The notes beneath the pieces are model-generated. The model was given only the letters and a program-made list of their open reading frames with translations, ran no database searches and was not told the origin of the DNA. The position numbers and the translations under genes were made by a program. Shown piece by piece: positions 45,656 to 53,792 of a stretch of DNA of 64,000 bases. Location of the stretch: NCBI RefSeq assembly GCF_000156195.1, contig NZ_GG688318.1, positions 230,882 through 294,881 on the forward strand, given 5' to 3'. This DNA is from Bacteroides finegoldii DSM 17565 (GTDB lineage: Bacteria; Bacteroidota; Bacteroidia; Bacteroidales; Bacteroidaceae). Numbering within the stretch: the first letter of the stretch is position 1; each line of letters begins with the position of its first letter.

Positions 45656-45700
45656 ATATAATAATGTATTAATGTGCCAATATGCTAATGTGCCAATTGG
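45656..45700 (-). repeat. Degenerate 8-nt tandem repeat abutting the DJ-1 start codon
   Basis: Read on the - strand the octamers are TTGGCACA, TTAGCATA, TTGGCACA, TTAATACA and TTATTATA, followed by T and the ATG at 45655. It matches the element in front of the DAHP synthase gene at 32813-32843 in order, spacing and position relative to the start codon. Confidence 0.65.
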
Positions 45701-45725
45701 CTGCGCACTGATTGTTAACTATTCT

Positions 45726-46607
45726 CTATCTCAACTTAAAGTTATACGTAATCGTTCCAATCTGATTCGTCATTCTTTCCACCGCCTCAAAACGGGCTTT
45801 CTTTGCCGCATCTTCGGCTGCTTTTCGTAAGAAACGGTTCGGAGTATTCGTATGCGAAAGATTGATACTGGTTGCAATCACCTGTCCGGCAGGATTTACC
45901 GTGATATTCACAACAACCCGTCCCTCTTCCTGTACATTATAAACAGGTTTCGGCAGACTGGTGCCTGCACCTAAAGAACGTCCGCCGAGGTCAAATGTTC
46001 CCTCGCCTCCTATTCCTATTTTCGCACCGGTAGAAGAATTGCCTTCTTTGCCGCCTTCCGTACCTGTGCCACCGGTTGCCGTCCCTTTATTGCCGGTCAT
46101 TTGCGCTCCCTTACCAAAAGCACCGGCAACTTTCTTCCTTGCGGCTTCTTCGGCAGCCTTACGTTCACGTTCCGCCTTTTCCTCTGCAAGCCGTTTGGCT
46201 TCCGCAGCTTTCTCAGCTTCGGTCTTTTCCGGTTTCTTCACAGGTTCTTTCGGCTTAACCGTCTCCTTAGGTTTCACCGTCTCCTTTTTAACTTCTTCTG
46301 TTTTCGGTTTCACGGCGACCGTTTCCTCCTCAGTCTGCGTCAACAGGTCTTGTTCTGAAGGTAGTTCCGGCTGTGTTTCCGCAGGAGCTGCCGCATCCTC
46401 ATCCAGCACGTCCACATCTACCAGCGAAGGGTCGTCAAAGCCACGCGCCGATTCCACATTGCCCATCATCACGGGTATTCCACCCGCATCTTCATCCGGC
46501 TGCGGAACAGTGAAGCTCACCAGAATCAAAAGAGCAATCACTGCCACGTGCACCAGCAATGCACCCAGCGCTCCTATGTATTCACCCTTTTTTCTTCTGT
46601 CCATCAT
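45726..46607 (-). CDS. TonB-family energy transducer (TonB/TolA-like)
   Basis: This 293-residue protein has one N-terminal membrane segment (ALLVHVAVIALLILVSF), a long periplasmic linker rich in Lys/Pro/Glu (repeated VKPKE, then an Ala/Glu/Lys helix as in TolA), a Gly-rich stretch, and a C-terminal TonB domain (about 210-293, GRVVVNITVNPAGQVIATS). It would carry proton-motive energy from ExbBD to the TonB-dependent receptors, including SusC proteins such as those in this window. Only 2 nt separate it from exbD. Confidence 0.9.
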   Translation of the reverse strand: MMDRRKKGEYIGALGALLVHVAVIALLILVSFTVPQPDEDAGGIPVMMGNVESARGFDDPSLVDVDVLDEDAAAPAETQPELPSEQDLLTQTEEETVAVKPKTEEVKKETVKPKETVKPKEPVKKPEKTEAEKAAEAKRLAEEKAERERKAAEEAARKKVAGAFGKGAQMTGNKGTATGGTGTEGGKEGNSSTGAKIGIGGEGTFDLGGRSLGAGTSLPKPVYNVQEEGRVVVNITVNPAGQVIATSINLSHTNTPNRFLRKAAEDAAKKARFEAVERMTNQIGTITYNFKLR

Positions 46608-46609
46608 TC

Positions 46610-47026
46610 TTATCTGTTTTCGGGCGGGCGTGTAGCCAGCACCATCTTAAAATGATTCTCGTTCGCGATGTTCAGTACCCGTACTATTTCACGGTAAGGC
46701 ACTGATTCATCCGCATATAATGCCACATACATTTCAGGTTCCTTCTCCGCACAGCTCTGCAAAAATGATGTCAAATCATTCAACGCTACGGGTTGCTCCT
46801 TCTCATTGCCGAAAGCCGCATAGAAATTCAAGTCCTTATCGATAATGACTCTAGTCAGCGGTTTGGCCGAAGTTTGCTGCTTGCCTTGCGGTAACAGCAC
46901 TTTAATAGCATTGGGCGACACCACAGTAGAGGTTATCATAAAGAATATCAGCAACAGAAATATGACATCCGTCATGGAAGCCATACTGAAATTGGGCGAT
47001 ACTCTATTTCTTCTTTTTAATCCCAC
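46610..47026 (-). CDS. exbD: ExbD/TolR biopolymer transport protein
   Basis: This is the 138-residue proton-channel partner of ExbB. It has one membrane segment near residues 15-35 (SMTDVIFLLLIFFMI), with the essential membrane Asp in MTDVIF, followed by the periplasmic ExbD domain (IKVLLPQGKQ, YVALYADESVPYREIVRVL). It is between exbB (44-nt gap) and tonB (2 nt). Confidence 0.94.
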   Translation of the reverse strand: MGLKRRNRVSPNFSMASMTDVIFLLLIFFMITSTVVSPNAIKVLLPQGKQQTSAKPLTRVIIDKDLNFYAAFGNEKEQPVALNDLTSFLQSCAEKEPEMYVALYADESVPYREIVRVLNIANENHFKMVLATRPPENR

Positions 47027-47070
47027 TTTATTAGTGATTAATGGTTAGTGATTAGCTGTCAGCTATAAAG

Positions 47071-47790
47071 TTACTTTTGGGCAGGCTCGTTCAACAAATC
47101 CATGAATTCCATTGTGCGGGATTCCATTTTGTTTACGACACGGTCTACCAGCATCACCAGATAGTTATAAGCAAACATGGCAATAATACCGACAATCAGA
47201 CCTCCGACTGTAGTAATCATCGCTTCATAGATACCACCGGAAAGCAACGTAATATCTATATTCCCGCTACCCGCATTCGCCATCTCGTAGAATGCGCGCA
47301 CCATACCGGTCACCGTTCCGAGAAATCCCAGCATTGGAGCGCCGCCGGAGATAGTCGCCATCACGGTAAGCCCTTTTTCCAGCTTCGCAACCTCAATGTT
47401 ACCTACATTCTCGATAGCTACCTGTACATCATTTATCGGACGTCCCAAACGACTGATACCTTTTTCAATCATACGCGCCGAAGGAGTATTCATCGTACGG
47501 CAATAGTTGATAGCCGCTTTGATTTCTCCGCTATGAATATAATCTTTAATCCGCTCCATAAACATAGGATCCTCTTTCCCGGCCTTACGGATCATATAGT
47601 TACGTTCAAACAGGATATAGAAACAGACCACAGACAGTACGCCCAGCACAACCATAATCCATCCCCCCTTGATAGCCATATCAAGCATATTCATTTCAGG
47701 AGTGCCAACTTCCGTCAGTACAGGGTTGGCGGTAGCCAGCGAGTCGGCCATATTCATAGCCCCTTGAGCCAACAATATCATTGCATTCAT
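47071..47790 (-). CDS. exbB: ExbB/MotA/TolQ family proton channel protein
   Basis: This 239-residue inner-membrane protein has three membrane segments: GWIMVVLGVLSVVCFYILF, ATISGGAPMLGFLGTVTGMV and EAMITTVGGLIVGIIAMFAYNYL. The second and third carry the ExbB/TolQ signature (GGAPMLGFLGTVTGM). With ExbD it harvests proton motive force for TonB. The start ATG shares one base with the pdxJ TGA stop, so translation is coupled. Confidence 0.95.
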   Translation of the reverse strand: MNAMILLAQGAMNMADSLATANPVLTEVGTPEMNMLDMAIKGGWIMVVLGVLSVVCFYILFERNYMIRKAGKEDPMFMERIKDYIHSGEIKAAINYCRTMNTPSARMIEKGISRLGRPINDVQVAIENVGNIEVAKLEKGLTVMATISGGAPMLGFLGTVTGMVRAFYEMANAGSGNIDITLLSGGIYEAMITTVGGLIVGIIAMFAYNYLVMLVDRVVNKMESRTMEFMDLLNEPAQK

Positions 47791-48503
47791 CAGCGTAAAC
47801 AGTTTTTATATTCCTGAATGGTACGTTCCAATCCTAAATACAGTGCGTCACTAATCAAAGCGTGCCCGATAGAAACCTCATCCACCCAAGGAATGTTTTT
47901 ATAGAAATAGTTTAAATTAACAAGACTCAAATCATGACCGGCATTGAGACCGATGCCCAATTTACGAGCGGTTTTCGCAGCTTCGATAAAAGGGGCGATA
48001 GCCGTTTCCGGGTTTTTCGGATAATTCGTAGCATATGGTTCCGTATAAAGCTCCACACGGTCGGCACCAGCCTTTGCTGCATATTCCACCATTTCCGAAT
48101 CGGCGGCAACAAAAACGGATGTACGAATACCCGCACTGTTGAATTGGTCGAGAACTTCCGTCAGAAGTTCCAGATTTGCTTTTGTATCCCAGCCTGAATT
48201 GGAAGTCAATTGTGAAGGGTCATCGGGAACCAAAGTTACTTGATGCGGCTTTACCTTCAGCACCAGGTCTATAAACTCAGGCGACGGATAACCTTCGATA
48301 TTAAATTCAGTCCGCAACAAAGGGCGCAAGGCGTATACATCCGAATGGCGAATGTGGCGTTCATCGGGACGGGGATGAACCGTTATGCCGTCTGCTCCAA
48401 AAGACTCACAATCAAGGGCTACCTTCACCACATCGGGAACATTTCCTCCCCGTGCGTTTCTCAGCGTAGCTATCTTGTTTATGTTCACACTTAATTTAGT
48501 CAT
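47790..48503 (-). CDS. pdxJ: Pyridoxine 5'-phosphate synthase
   Basis: This enzyme condenses 1-deoxyxylulose-5-phosphate with aminoacetone phosphate in de novo vitamin B6 synthesis. From ATG 48503 it is 237 residues, with [41 protein letters not shown] and [12 protein letters not shown], all typical. The frame is open 54 codons further, but that part lies upstream of a -7 box and has no homology. It is the first gene of the run that includes exbB, exbD and tonB. Confidence 0.96.
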   Translation of the reverse strand: MTKLSVNINKIATLRNARGGNVPDVVKVALDCESFGADGITVHPRPDERHIRHSDVYALRPLLRTEFNIEGYPSPEFIDLVLKVKPHQVTLVPDDPSQLTSNSGWDTKANLELLTEVLDQFNSAGIRTSVFVAADSEMVEYAAKAGADRVELYTEPYATNYPKNPETAIAPFIEAAKTARKLGIGLNAGHDLSLVNLNYFYKNIPWVDEVSIGHALISDALYLGLERTIQEYKNCLR

Positions 48504-48524
48504 AGTTCTATGTAATATTTGCCG

Positions 48525-48532
48525 CAAAAATA
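48525..48532 (-). promoter_or_regulatory. -7 box of the pdxJ operon
   Basis: TATTTTTG on the - strand matches TAnnTTTG. No convincing -33 box is found. It lies 22 nt upstream of the pdxJ ATG at 48503 and supports that start. Confidence 0.5.
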
Positions 48533-48651
48533 CAAATATTATTATTAGTTGCCTAATAATACGAAACGCATTCTCCGTTCTTTTTTGGTTATTTAAAGTA
48601 GAAATCCAAGAAAAAGTGCCAAATTTGCAACCGAAACCAATGATACAGCTT

Positions 48652-49524
48652 ATGAAATTTGCCATCTTCGGAAATACTTATCAGCCCAAAAAGTCTTTTC
48701 ATGCCGCCAACCTGTTTCAATTATTGAAGAGACAGGGAGCTGAAATATGTGTATGCAGAGAGTTCTACCAGTTCTTGATTTCAGAACAAATGAAAATCGA
48801 AGCCGATCAATTACTGGATGGCGATGATTTTACAGCCGATATGGTGATCAGTATCGGAGGTGACGGAACTTTTCTGAAAGCCGCCCGCCGTGTAGGCAAA
48901 AAAGGGATTCCGATTCTTGGCATTAATACGGGACGTTTAGGGTTCCTTGCCGACATCTCTCCCGAAGAAATGGAAGAGACATTCAATGAAATTCATGCTG
49001 GACGGTACAGTGTGGAGGAAAGAAGCGTGCTGCAATTGATTTGTAACGACACACATTTACAGGAATGTCCGTATGCCTTGAACGAGATAGCAGTATTAAA
49101 GCGGGACAGTTCCTCCATGATCAGTATCCGCACGGCTATCAACGGCGCTTTTCTAAATACATATCAGGCTGACGGACTGGTGATTGCCACTCCGACCGGA
49201 TCAACCGCATACTCATTGAGCGTAGGCGGGCCTATCATTGTGCCTCACTCCAACACTATCGCCATCACTCCCGTAGCTCCACATAGCCTCAATGTCCGTC
49301 CCATCGTTATCCGCGATGATTGGGAAATCACACTAGATGTAGAAAGCCGTAGCCACAACTTCCTCGTCGCCATCGACGGTCGGAGCGAAACCTGCAAAGA
49401 GACTACGCAACTTACTATCCGTCGGGCTGACTACAGTGTAAAAGTGGTAAAAAGGTTCAATCATGTTTTTTTCGATACACTCCGTACCAAGATGATGTGG
49501 GGAGCGGATGGCAGGGCGCAATAA
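48652..49524 (+). CDS. nadK: NAD kinase
   Basis: This enzyme phosphorylates NAD to NADP. From ATG 48652 it is 290 residues: [15 protein letters not shown] at the N-terminus, the GGDGT motif in [25 protein letters not shown], the Asn-Glu pair in YALNEIAV, and [16 protein letters not shown]. The frame extends far upstream (to 48385), overlapping pdxJ antisense, which is not credible; ATG 48640 is a second possibility. It is divergent from pdxJ. Confidence 0.96.
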   Translation: MKFAIFGNTYQPKKSFHAANLFQLLKRQGAEICVCREFYQFLISEQMKIEADQLLDGDDFTADMVISIGGDGTFLKAARRVGKKGIPILGINTGRLGFLADISPEEMEETFNEIHAGRYSVEERSVLQLICNDTHLQECPYALNEIAVLKRDSSSMISIRTAINGAFLNTYQADGLVIATPTGSTAYSLSVGGPIIVPHSNTIAITPVAPHSLNVRPIVIRDDWEITLDVESRSHNFLVAIDGRSETCKETTQLTIRRADYSVKVVKRFNHVFFDTLRTKMMWGADGRAQ

Positions 49525-49544
49525 CTCATTTTGTACCCACCGAC

Positions 49545-50417
49545 TTAATTTAATGTGAACGCCTGGGAACCGATCAAGTTGCCGCCTTCGAAAATATCCA
49601 CCCGATAGTTTCCGGCGTACAAGAATTCTTCCACATCCCAAAACACATTCACATTCTGCTCTTCGCCATTGTACTCGATATACTTCTTAATGGAATAGGT
49701 CAATGTTCGGTTTTCATAAGGGAAAGTATTGGATGCACTCTTGGTCAACACATCATTATCCGGTTTGGTAATACGTATATAAACAGTACGCTCTCCGTTC
49801 TCAGCCGTTATATTCTTCACAATAGTAAAGCTGATAGCCAATTTCACGACATCTTTCACTTTTTTCGCCACTTTACCGCGTTTATTGCGTGGTTCGACAC
49901 GAATATTGGTCGCATCAAGCTGGGCTGCCAACATCACTTTCTTATCCAGATTCTTCTTTTCTTCGGAAAGGTTATCAATCTGTCGTGAAGCCTGATTGTA
50001 TTTTTGGGTGACTTCCGCGATGACTTGTTTCTGTTGTACCGTCAGTTTATTCAGTGAATCTATCTGATTGATATAGCCAATCATTACCTTGCGCAAGGTA
50101 GCCAATTCCTTCTTCAGACGACGAATCTCCGTCGCATTCGAACTTTTCACCGTACGGAGTTCTTCCAATAATCGCTGAGTCTTCAACTGCTCTTGCTCCA
50201 GCAACTGAGATAAAGAGTCATTGGAAATTGTCATCTTTAACTCATCATATTGTTGTGCAAAACGAGTATATTCGTTTTCCAGATCCTCCTTATCTAATTG
50301 GAATTCTTGCACCAACTCCCGGTTAGCCTGTTTTTCAGTAAATAACAGATAGGTAACACCGATAATCGCTATCACTAATACGGCAACAGCCGCAATAAGA
50401 ATGCCTTTTTTGTTCAT
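49545..50417 (-). CDS. Membrane-anchored coiled-coil protein of unknown function
   Basis: I do not recognise a named family. The 290-residue protein has an N-terminal membrane anchor (LIAAVAVLVIAIIGVTYLLF), a heptad-rich coiled coil at about 28-160 (many Leu/Lys/Glu, for example EQLKTQRLLEELRTVKS), and a C-terminal beta-rich globular domain of about 120 residues (ISFTIVKNITAENGERTVYI to FEGGNLIGSQAFTLN). The topology suggests a periplasmic stalk and head. It is monocistronic with its own promoter and is convergent with nadK. Nothing in the context fixes its role. Confidence 0.75.
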   Translation of the reverse strand: MNKKGILIAAVAVLVIAIIGVTYLLFTEKQANRELVQEFQLDKEDLENEYTRFAQQYDELKMTISNDSLSQLLEQEQLKTQRLLEELRTVKSSNATEIRRLKKELATLRKVMIGYINQIDSLNKLTVQQKQVIAEVTQKYNQASRQIDNLSEEKKNLDKKVMLAAQLDATNIRVEPRNKRGKVAKKVKDVVKLAISFTIVKNITAENGERTVYIRITKPDNDVLTKSASNTFPYENRTLTYSIKKYIEYNGEEQNVNVFWDVEEFLYAGNYRVDIFEGGNLIGSQAFTLN

Positions 50418-50446
50418 AGTTCCAGTACGTTAATTGATAACCGCCG

Positions 50447-50477
50447 CAAAAGTAATCATTTCGCAATAGAAGTCAAG
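50447..50477 (-). promoter_or_regulatory. Promoter of the coiled-coil protein gene
   Basis: On the - strand, TACTTTTG (50454-50447) is a perfect -7 box, with CTTG (50477-50474) 19 nt upstream. Confidence 0.65.
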
Positions 50478-50533
50478 CAGAAAAGCAGAGAGTTTTTTAT
50501 ATCCCCTCTGCTAATCCATACAATTTTAACTTA

Positions 50534-50710
50534 TTGATGGGTAGCAATCAAAGAATAGACTTGTGCCGAAGTATGTTCACGAATACCTCTTGAGATATTA
50601 TCAATTTTTCTGTTAGCAACACTGCTCTCCCAATCGGCCAAGTCCTTACCTTTTTCAAGAGGTAACGTATTATAGTCCACGACATTTCCTGATATTGTAT
50701 GATACGAACT
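50534..50710 (-). pseudogene. Possible gene remnant, 59 open codons without a start
   Basis: In the - strand frame ending at the TAA at 50531, 59 codons are open between two stops. They read like real protein (NVVDYNTLPLEKGKDLADWE, then REHTSAQVYSLIATHQ) with balanced charge. No ATG is present in this frame; a GTG lies at codon 11. It could be the tail of a lost gene. I do not recognise the family. A second frame here gives 65 residues from an ATG but looks less protein-like. Confidence 0.3.
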
Positions 50711-50745
50711 TTATTTCTTTCTCTGCCTACTATTATTAATTTCAC

Positions 50746-50883
50746 TGCCTATACTTATTTCGTTTAACTATAGTCTTCCTTGCGTATGACTATAGTTATC
50801 CGCAAGGGAGACTATAGTTATTCTTGCGGAACACTATAGTGCAACGAAGTAATAGTAGCGGACGAAGTAAATCCGGATAGGCA
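50746..50883. repeat. Array of four ACTATAGT palindromes at exact 22-bp spacing, inside a larger imperfect palindrome
   Basis: ACTATAGT starts at 50767, 50789, 50811 and 50833. The three 14-nt spacers each contain TTGCG, alternating in strand (CTTCCTTGCGTATG, then TATCCGCAAGGGAG, then TATTCTTGCGGAAC). Outer segments mirror each other too: TGCCTAT (50746) with ATAGGCA (50877), and TTTCGTT (50758-50764) with AACGAAG (50843-50849). It sits about 70 bp upstream of the mdh promoter. The rest of the gap 50418-51037 holds two promoters and a possible gene remnant. Confidence 0.85.
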
Positions 50884-50956
50884 AGCAATTATTAAATTAT
50901 CATACCTATTATATTATTGGAAACTCAGACCTTTAACTAAAATTATTACGGAAAAA

Positions 50957-50988
50957 TTTCTTTAATCAGGATTATCGTTGTAATTTTG
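50957..50988 (+). promoter_or_regulatory. Promoter of mdh
   Basis: TTTC (50957-50960) and TAATTTTG (50981-50988), spacing 20. The -7 box is perfect and -33 matches three of four. Start near 50995, about 43 nt before the ATG. Confidence 0.7.
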
Positions 50989-51037
50989 TCGCGCTAAAAG
51001 ATAAAACAAATTATCAACTTTTTAAATATATAGTATT

Positions 51038-51979
51038 ATGTCAAAAGTAACCGTAGTAGGCGCAGGTAACGTAGGTGCTACATGTGCAAATGTACTTGCT
51101 TTTAATGAAGTAGCAGACGAAGTAGTAATGCTGGACGTTAAAGAAGGCGTTTCAGAAGGTAAAGCAATGGATATGATGCAGACAGCTCAATTGCTGGGCT
51201 TCGACACTACAATAGTAGGCTGCACTAACGACTATGCTCAGACTGCTGATTCTGACGTTGTTGTGATTACTTCAGGTATTCCTCGTAAACCGGGTATGAC
51301 TCGTGAAGAACTGATCGGTGTGAATGCTGGCATCGTTAAATCGGTAGCACAGAACATCTTGAAATATTCTCCAAACGCTATCCTTGTTGTAATTTCTAAC
51401 CCGATGGACACAATGACTTATTTGTCATTGAAATCTTTAGGCTTGCCGAAAAACCGTATTATCGGTATGGGTGGTGCTCTGGATAGCTCTCGCTTCAAAT
51501 ATTTCCTGGCTCAGGCTTTGGGATGCAATGCTAACGAAGTAGAAGGCATGGTTATCGGTGGTCACGGTGATACTACTATGATTCCGTTGACTCGTTTCGC
51601 TACTTACAAAGGTATGCCTGTAACCAACTTCCTGTCAGAAGAAAAACTGAACGAAGTAGCTGCCGCTACTATGGTAGGTGGTGCTACACTGACTAAATTG
51701 CTGGGTACCTCCGCATGGTATGCACCGGGTGCAGCTGGAGCATTTGTAGTTGAATCCATCATCCACAACCAGAAGAAGATGATTCCTTGCTCTGTATTCC
51801 TGGAAGGCGAATACGGCGAATCAGATATCTGTATCGGTGTTCCTGTTATTCTTGGCAAAAACGGTATCGAAAAGATTGTTGAACTAGACCTGAACGCTGA
51901 CGAGAAAGCTAAATTTGCTGCCAGTGCTGCTGCTGTTCACAAAACAAACGCTGCTTTGAAAGAAGTAGGTGCTCTTTAA
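51038..51979 (+). CDS. mdh: Malate dehydrogenase
   Basis: This NAD-dependent enzyme interconverts malate and oxaloacetate, in Bacteroides mainly in the reductive branch that leads to succinate. The 313-residue protein belongs to the LDH-like MDH group: GAGNVGATCANVLA for NAD binding, TSGIPRKPGMTREEL with the mobile-loop arginines, ISNPMDTMTY, and the catalytic His in IGGHGDTTMIPL. It is a single-gene unit with its own promoter and a strong terminator. Codon use (many GCT, GGT, CGT) is clearly more biased than in neighbours, as expected for a highly expressed gene. Confidence 0.97.
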   Translation: MSKVTVVGAGNVGATCANVLAFNEVADEVVMLDVKEGVSEGKAMDMMQTAQLLGFDTTIVGCTNDYAQTADSDVVVITSGIPRKPGMTREELIGVNAGIVKSVAQNILKYSPNAILVVISNPMDTMTYLSLKSLGLPKNRIIGMGGALDSSRFKYFLAQALGCNANEVEGMVIGGHGDTTMIPLTRFATYKGMPVTNFLSEEKLNEVAAATMVGGATLTKLLGTSAWYAPGAAGAFVVESIIHNQKKMIPCSVFLEGEYGESDICIGVPVILGKNGIEKIVELDLNADEKAKFAASAAAVHKTNAALKEVGAL

Positions 51980-52002
51980 TCCCCTTTTACATTTAATATA
52001 TT

Positions 52003-52040
52003 AAAAGGCTGTTCTTCATTTCAGAAGAACGGCCTTTTTC
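52003..52040 (+). terminator. Terminator of mdh
   Basis: AAAGGCTGTTCTTC (52004-52017) pairs with GAAGAACGGCCTTT (52024-52037) with one G-T pair, followed by a T-rich end. Confidence 0.92.
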
Positions 52041-52091
52041 TTTTCACCGGAATCACTAATTTTGCTATATTTCTAAAAAAAGCTAATTCTT

Positions 52092-52122
52092 TTTGCTTTC
52101 TCATAGAAAGCACATACATTTG
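52092..52122 (+). promoter_or_regulatory. Promoter of the TolC-HlyD-ABC export operon
   Basis: TTTG (52092-52095) and TACATTTG (52115-52122) with 19-nt spacing, both perfect matches. Start near 52129, giving a leader of about 108 nt. Confidence 0.75.
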
Positions 52123-52236
52123 CATCGTTGTTTATGCAATTATTGTTTAAGCCAACAAGTACAAATAAACAGACTATTTCCATAAACAAATTACATAAAA
52201 ACAGGGTTATTTAAATAGAAGTATCACCTTATTAAT

Positions 52237-53703
52237 ATGCAAGATGCGATGAAAAAACTATTTCTCCTGACAATCCTATTACACCTGACTTTTATAGTAA
52301 AAGCGCAAACTTCACTAAGCTTGGATAGTTGCCGGGCATTAGCGCTTACCAACAACAAAGATTTGTTGATAAGTCATGAAAAAATAAATGCAGCCCATTA
52401 CCAACGAAAGGCGGCATTCACCAACTACTTACCCAACTTTTCGGCAACCGGAGCTTACATGAGAAATCAAAAAGAATTCTCTCTATTGAACAACGATCAG
52501 AAAGCGGCACTCTCCGGATTGGGAAGTAATCTGGCAGGTCCCATCGGGCAAGCCGCAGCCGGAATTATAGCAACTTATCCCGAACTGGCTCCACTCATAT
52601 CCTCATTAAGCGGGAGTTTACCGGCAGCCCTCGACCAGGCAGGCAATTCTTTGGTGGACGCGCTTCGTACAGACACCAGAAATGTATATGCCGGAGCCAT
52701 CACATTAACTCAGCCTTTATATATGGGCGGTAAAATCCGTGCTTATAATAAAATAACAAAATACGCCGAAGAGTTGGCACGCCAACAACATAATGGTGGT
52801 ATGCAGGAGGTTATCATGAGCACCGACCAAGCCTATTGGCAGGTAATCTCACTGGTCAATAAGAAAAAATTGGCAGAAGGTTACTTAAAACTTCTGCAAC
52901 AACTGGATAGCGACGTTGAGAAGATGATCGCCGAGGGAGTAGCGACCAAAGCGGACGGTCTTTCCGTACGCGTCAAAGTCAATGAAGCGGAAATGACACT
53001 AACTAAAGTGGAAGACGGATTGAGCCTTGCCCGAATGTTGTTGTGTCAACTATGCGGTCTCGATCTGAGTTCACCCATCACGCTGGCGGATGAAAATATG
53101 GAGAATATTCCATTAATTCCGACAGATACTCATTTCGATCTGTCCACTGCATACGAAAACCGTCCGGAGATACGCAGTCTTGAACTGGCTACACAAATCT
53201 ATAAGCAGAAAGTCAACGTAACCCGCGCCGAACATCTTCCGTCTATCGCATTGATGGGAAACTACATGGTCACCAACCCTTCCGTCTTCAACAGTTTTGA
53301 GAATAAATTCAAAGGTATGTGGAATGTAGGTGTCATGGTGCAGCTTCCTATATGGCATTGGGGAGAAGGTATCTATAAAACAAAAGCTGCCAAGGCCGAA
53401 GCACGCATCGCCCAGTATCAACTTCAAGATGCACGAGAAAAAATAGAGTTGCAAGTCAATCAAGCAGCATTCAAAGTGAATGAAGCAGGTAAGAAGTTGG
53501 TTATGGCTTCCCAAAATATGGAAAAAGCAGAAGAAAACCTCCGTTACGCGACACTTGGATTCAGAGAAGGCGTAATTGCCACCAGCAACGTTCTCGAAGC
53601 GCAAACCGCCTGGCTATCCGCCCAATCTGAAAAGATCGATGCACAAATAGACGTGAAACTGACTGAGATTTATCTGAAGAAATCATTAGGAACTCTTCAA
53701 TAA
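52237..53703 (+). CDS. TolC-family outer-membrane efflux protein
   Basis: This is the outer-membrane exit duct of a tripartite exporter. The 488-residue protein has a signal peptide (KKLFLLTILLHLTFIVKAQ), two homologous halves of long helices typical of outer-membrane efflux proteins (LSLDSCRALALTNNKDLLIS; NRPEIRSLELATQIYKQKVN), and a Gly/Ala/Leu-rich insertion at about 85-145. Start ATG 52237; ATG 52249 (MKKLFLL) is equally likely. It is followed after 89 nt by the HlyD gene. Confidence 0.93.
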   Translation: MQDAMKKLFLLTILLHLTFIVKAQTSLSLDSCRALALTNNKDLLISHEKINAAHYQRKAAFTNYLPNFSATGAYMRNQKEFSLLNNDQKAALSGLGSNLAGPIGQAAAGIIATYPELAPLISSLSGSLPAALDQAGNSLVDALRTDTRNVYAGAITLTQPLYMGGKIRAYNKITKYAEELARQQHNGGMQEVIMSTDQAYWQVISLVNKKKLAEGYLKLLQQLDSDVEKMIAEGVATKADGLSVRVKVNEAEMTLTKVEDGLSLARMLLCQLCGLDLSSPITLADENMENIPLIPTDTHFDLSTAYENRPEIRSLELATQIYKQKVNVTRAEHLPSIALMGNYMVTNPSVFNSFENKFKGMWNVGVMVQLPIWHWGEGIYKTKAAKAEARIAQYQLQDAREKIELQVNQAAFKVNEAGKKLVMASQNMEKAEENLRYATLGFREGVIATSNVLEAQTAWLSAQSEKIDAQIDVKLTEIYLKKSLGTLQ

Positions 53704-53792
53704 GTGGAGAGTAAAAAGTGGAGGATGGAGAGTTGGGAGTAAAACTCATTATCTGGTAATTTATAAATAGTAATTTAGTAATTCATTATAAT

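Noticed and set aside
45961..46635. 224-residue + strand frame
   Set aside because: It is exactly antisense to the low-complexity Lys/Glu/Ala part of the TonB gene; composition (Ser, Ala, Pro runs) is a mirror effect.
47077..47817. 246-residue + strand frame
   Set aside because: Antisense to exbB, rich in His/Gln as expected from the opposite strand of a membrane protein gene.
48385..48651. Extra 89 residues at the N-terminus of NAD kinase
   Set aside because: They are antisense to pdxJ and unlike the family; a typical N-terminus begins at 48652.
50548..50745. 65-residue - strand frame starting with ATG
   Set aside because: No recognisable family; overlaps a more protein-like frame and has no promoter of its own.
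50767..50840. CRISPR array
   Set aside because: Repeats are 8 bp and spacers 14 bp, with spacers similar to one another in alternating orientation; no cas genes are near.
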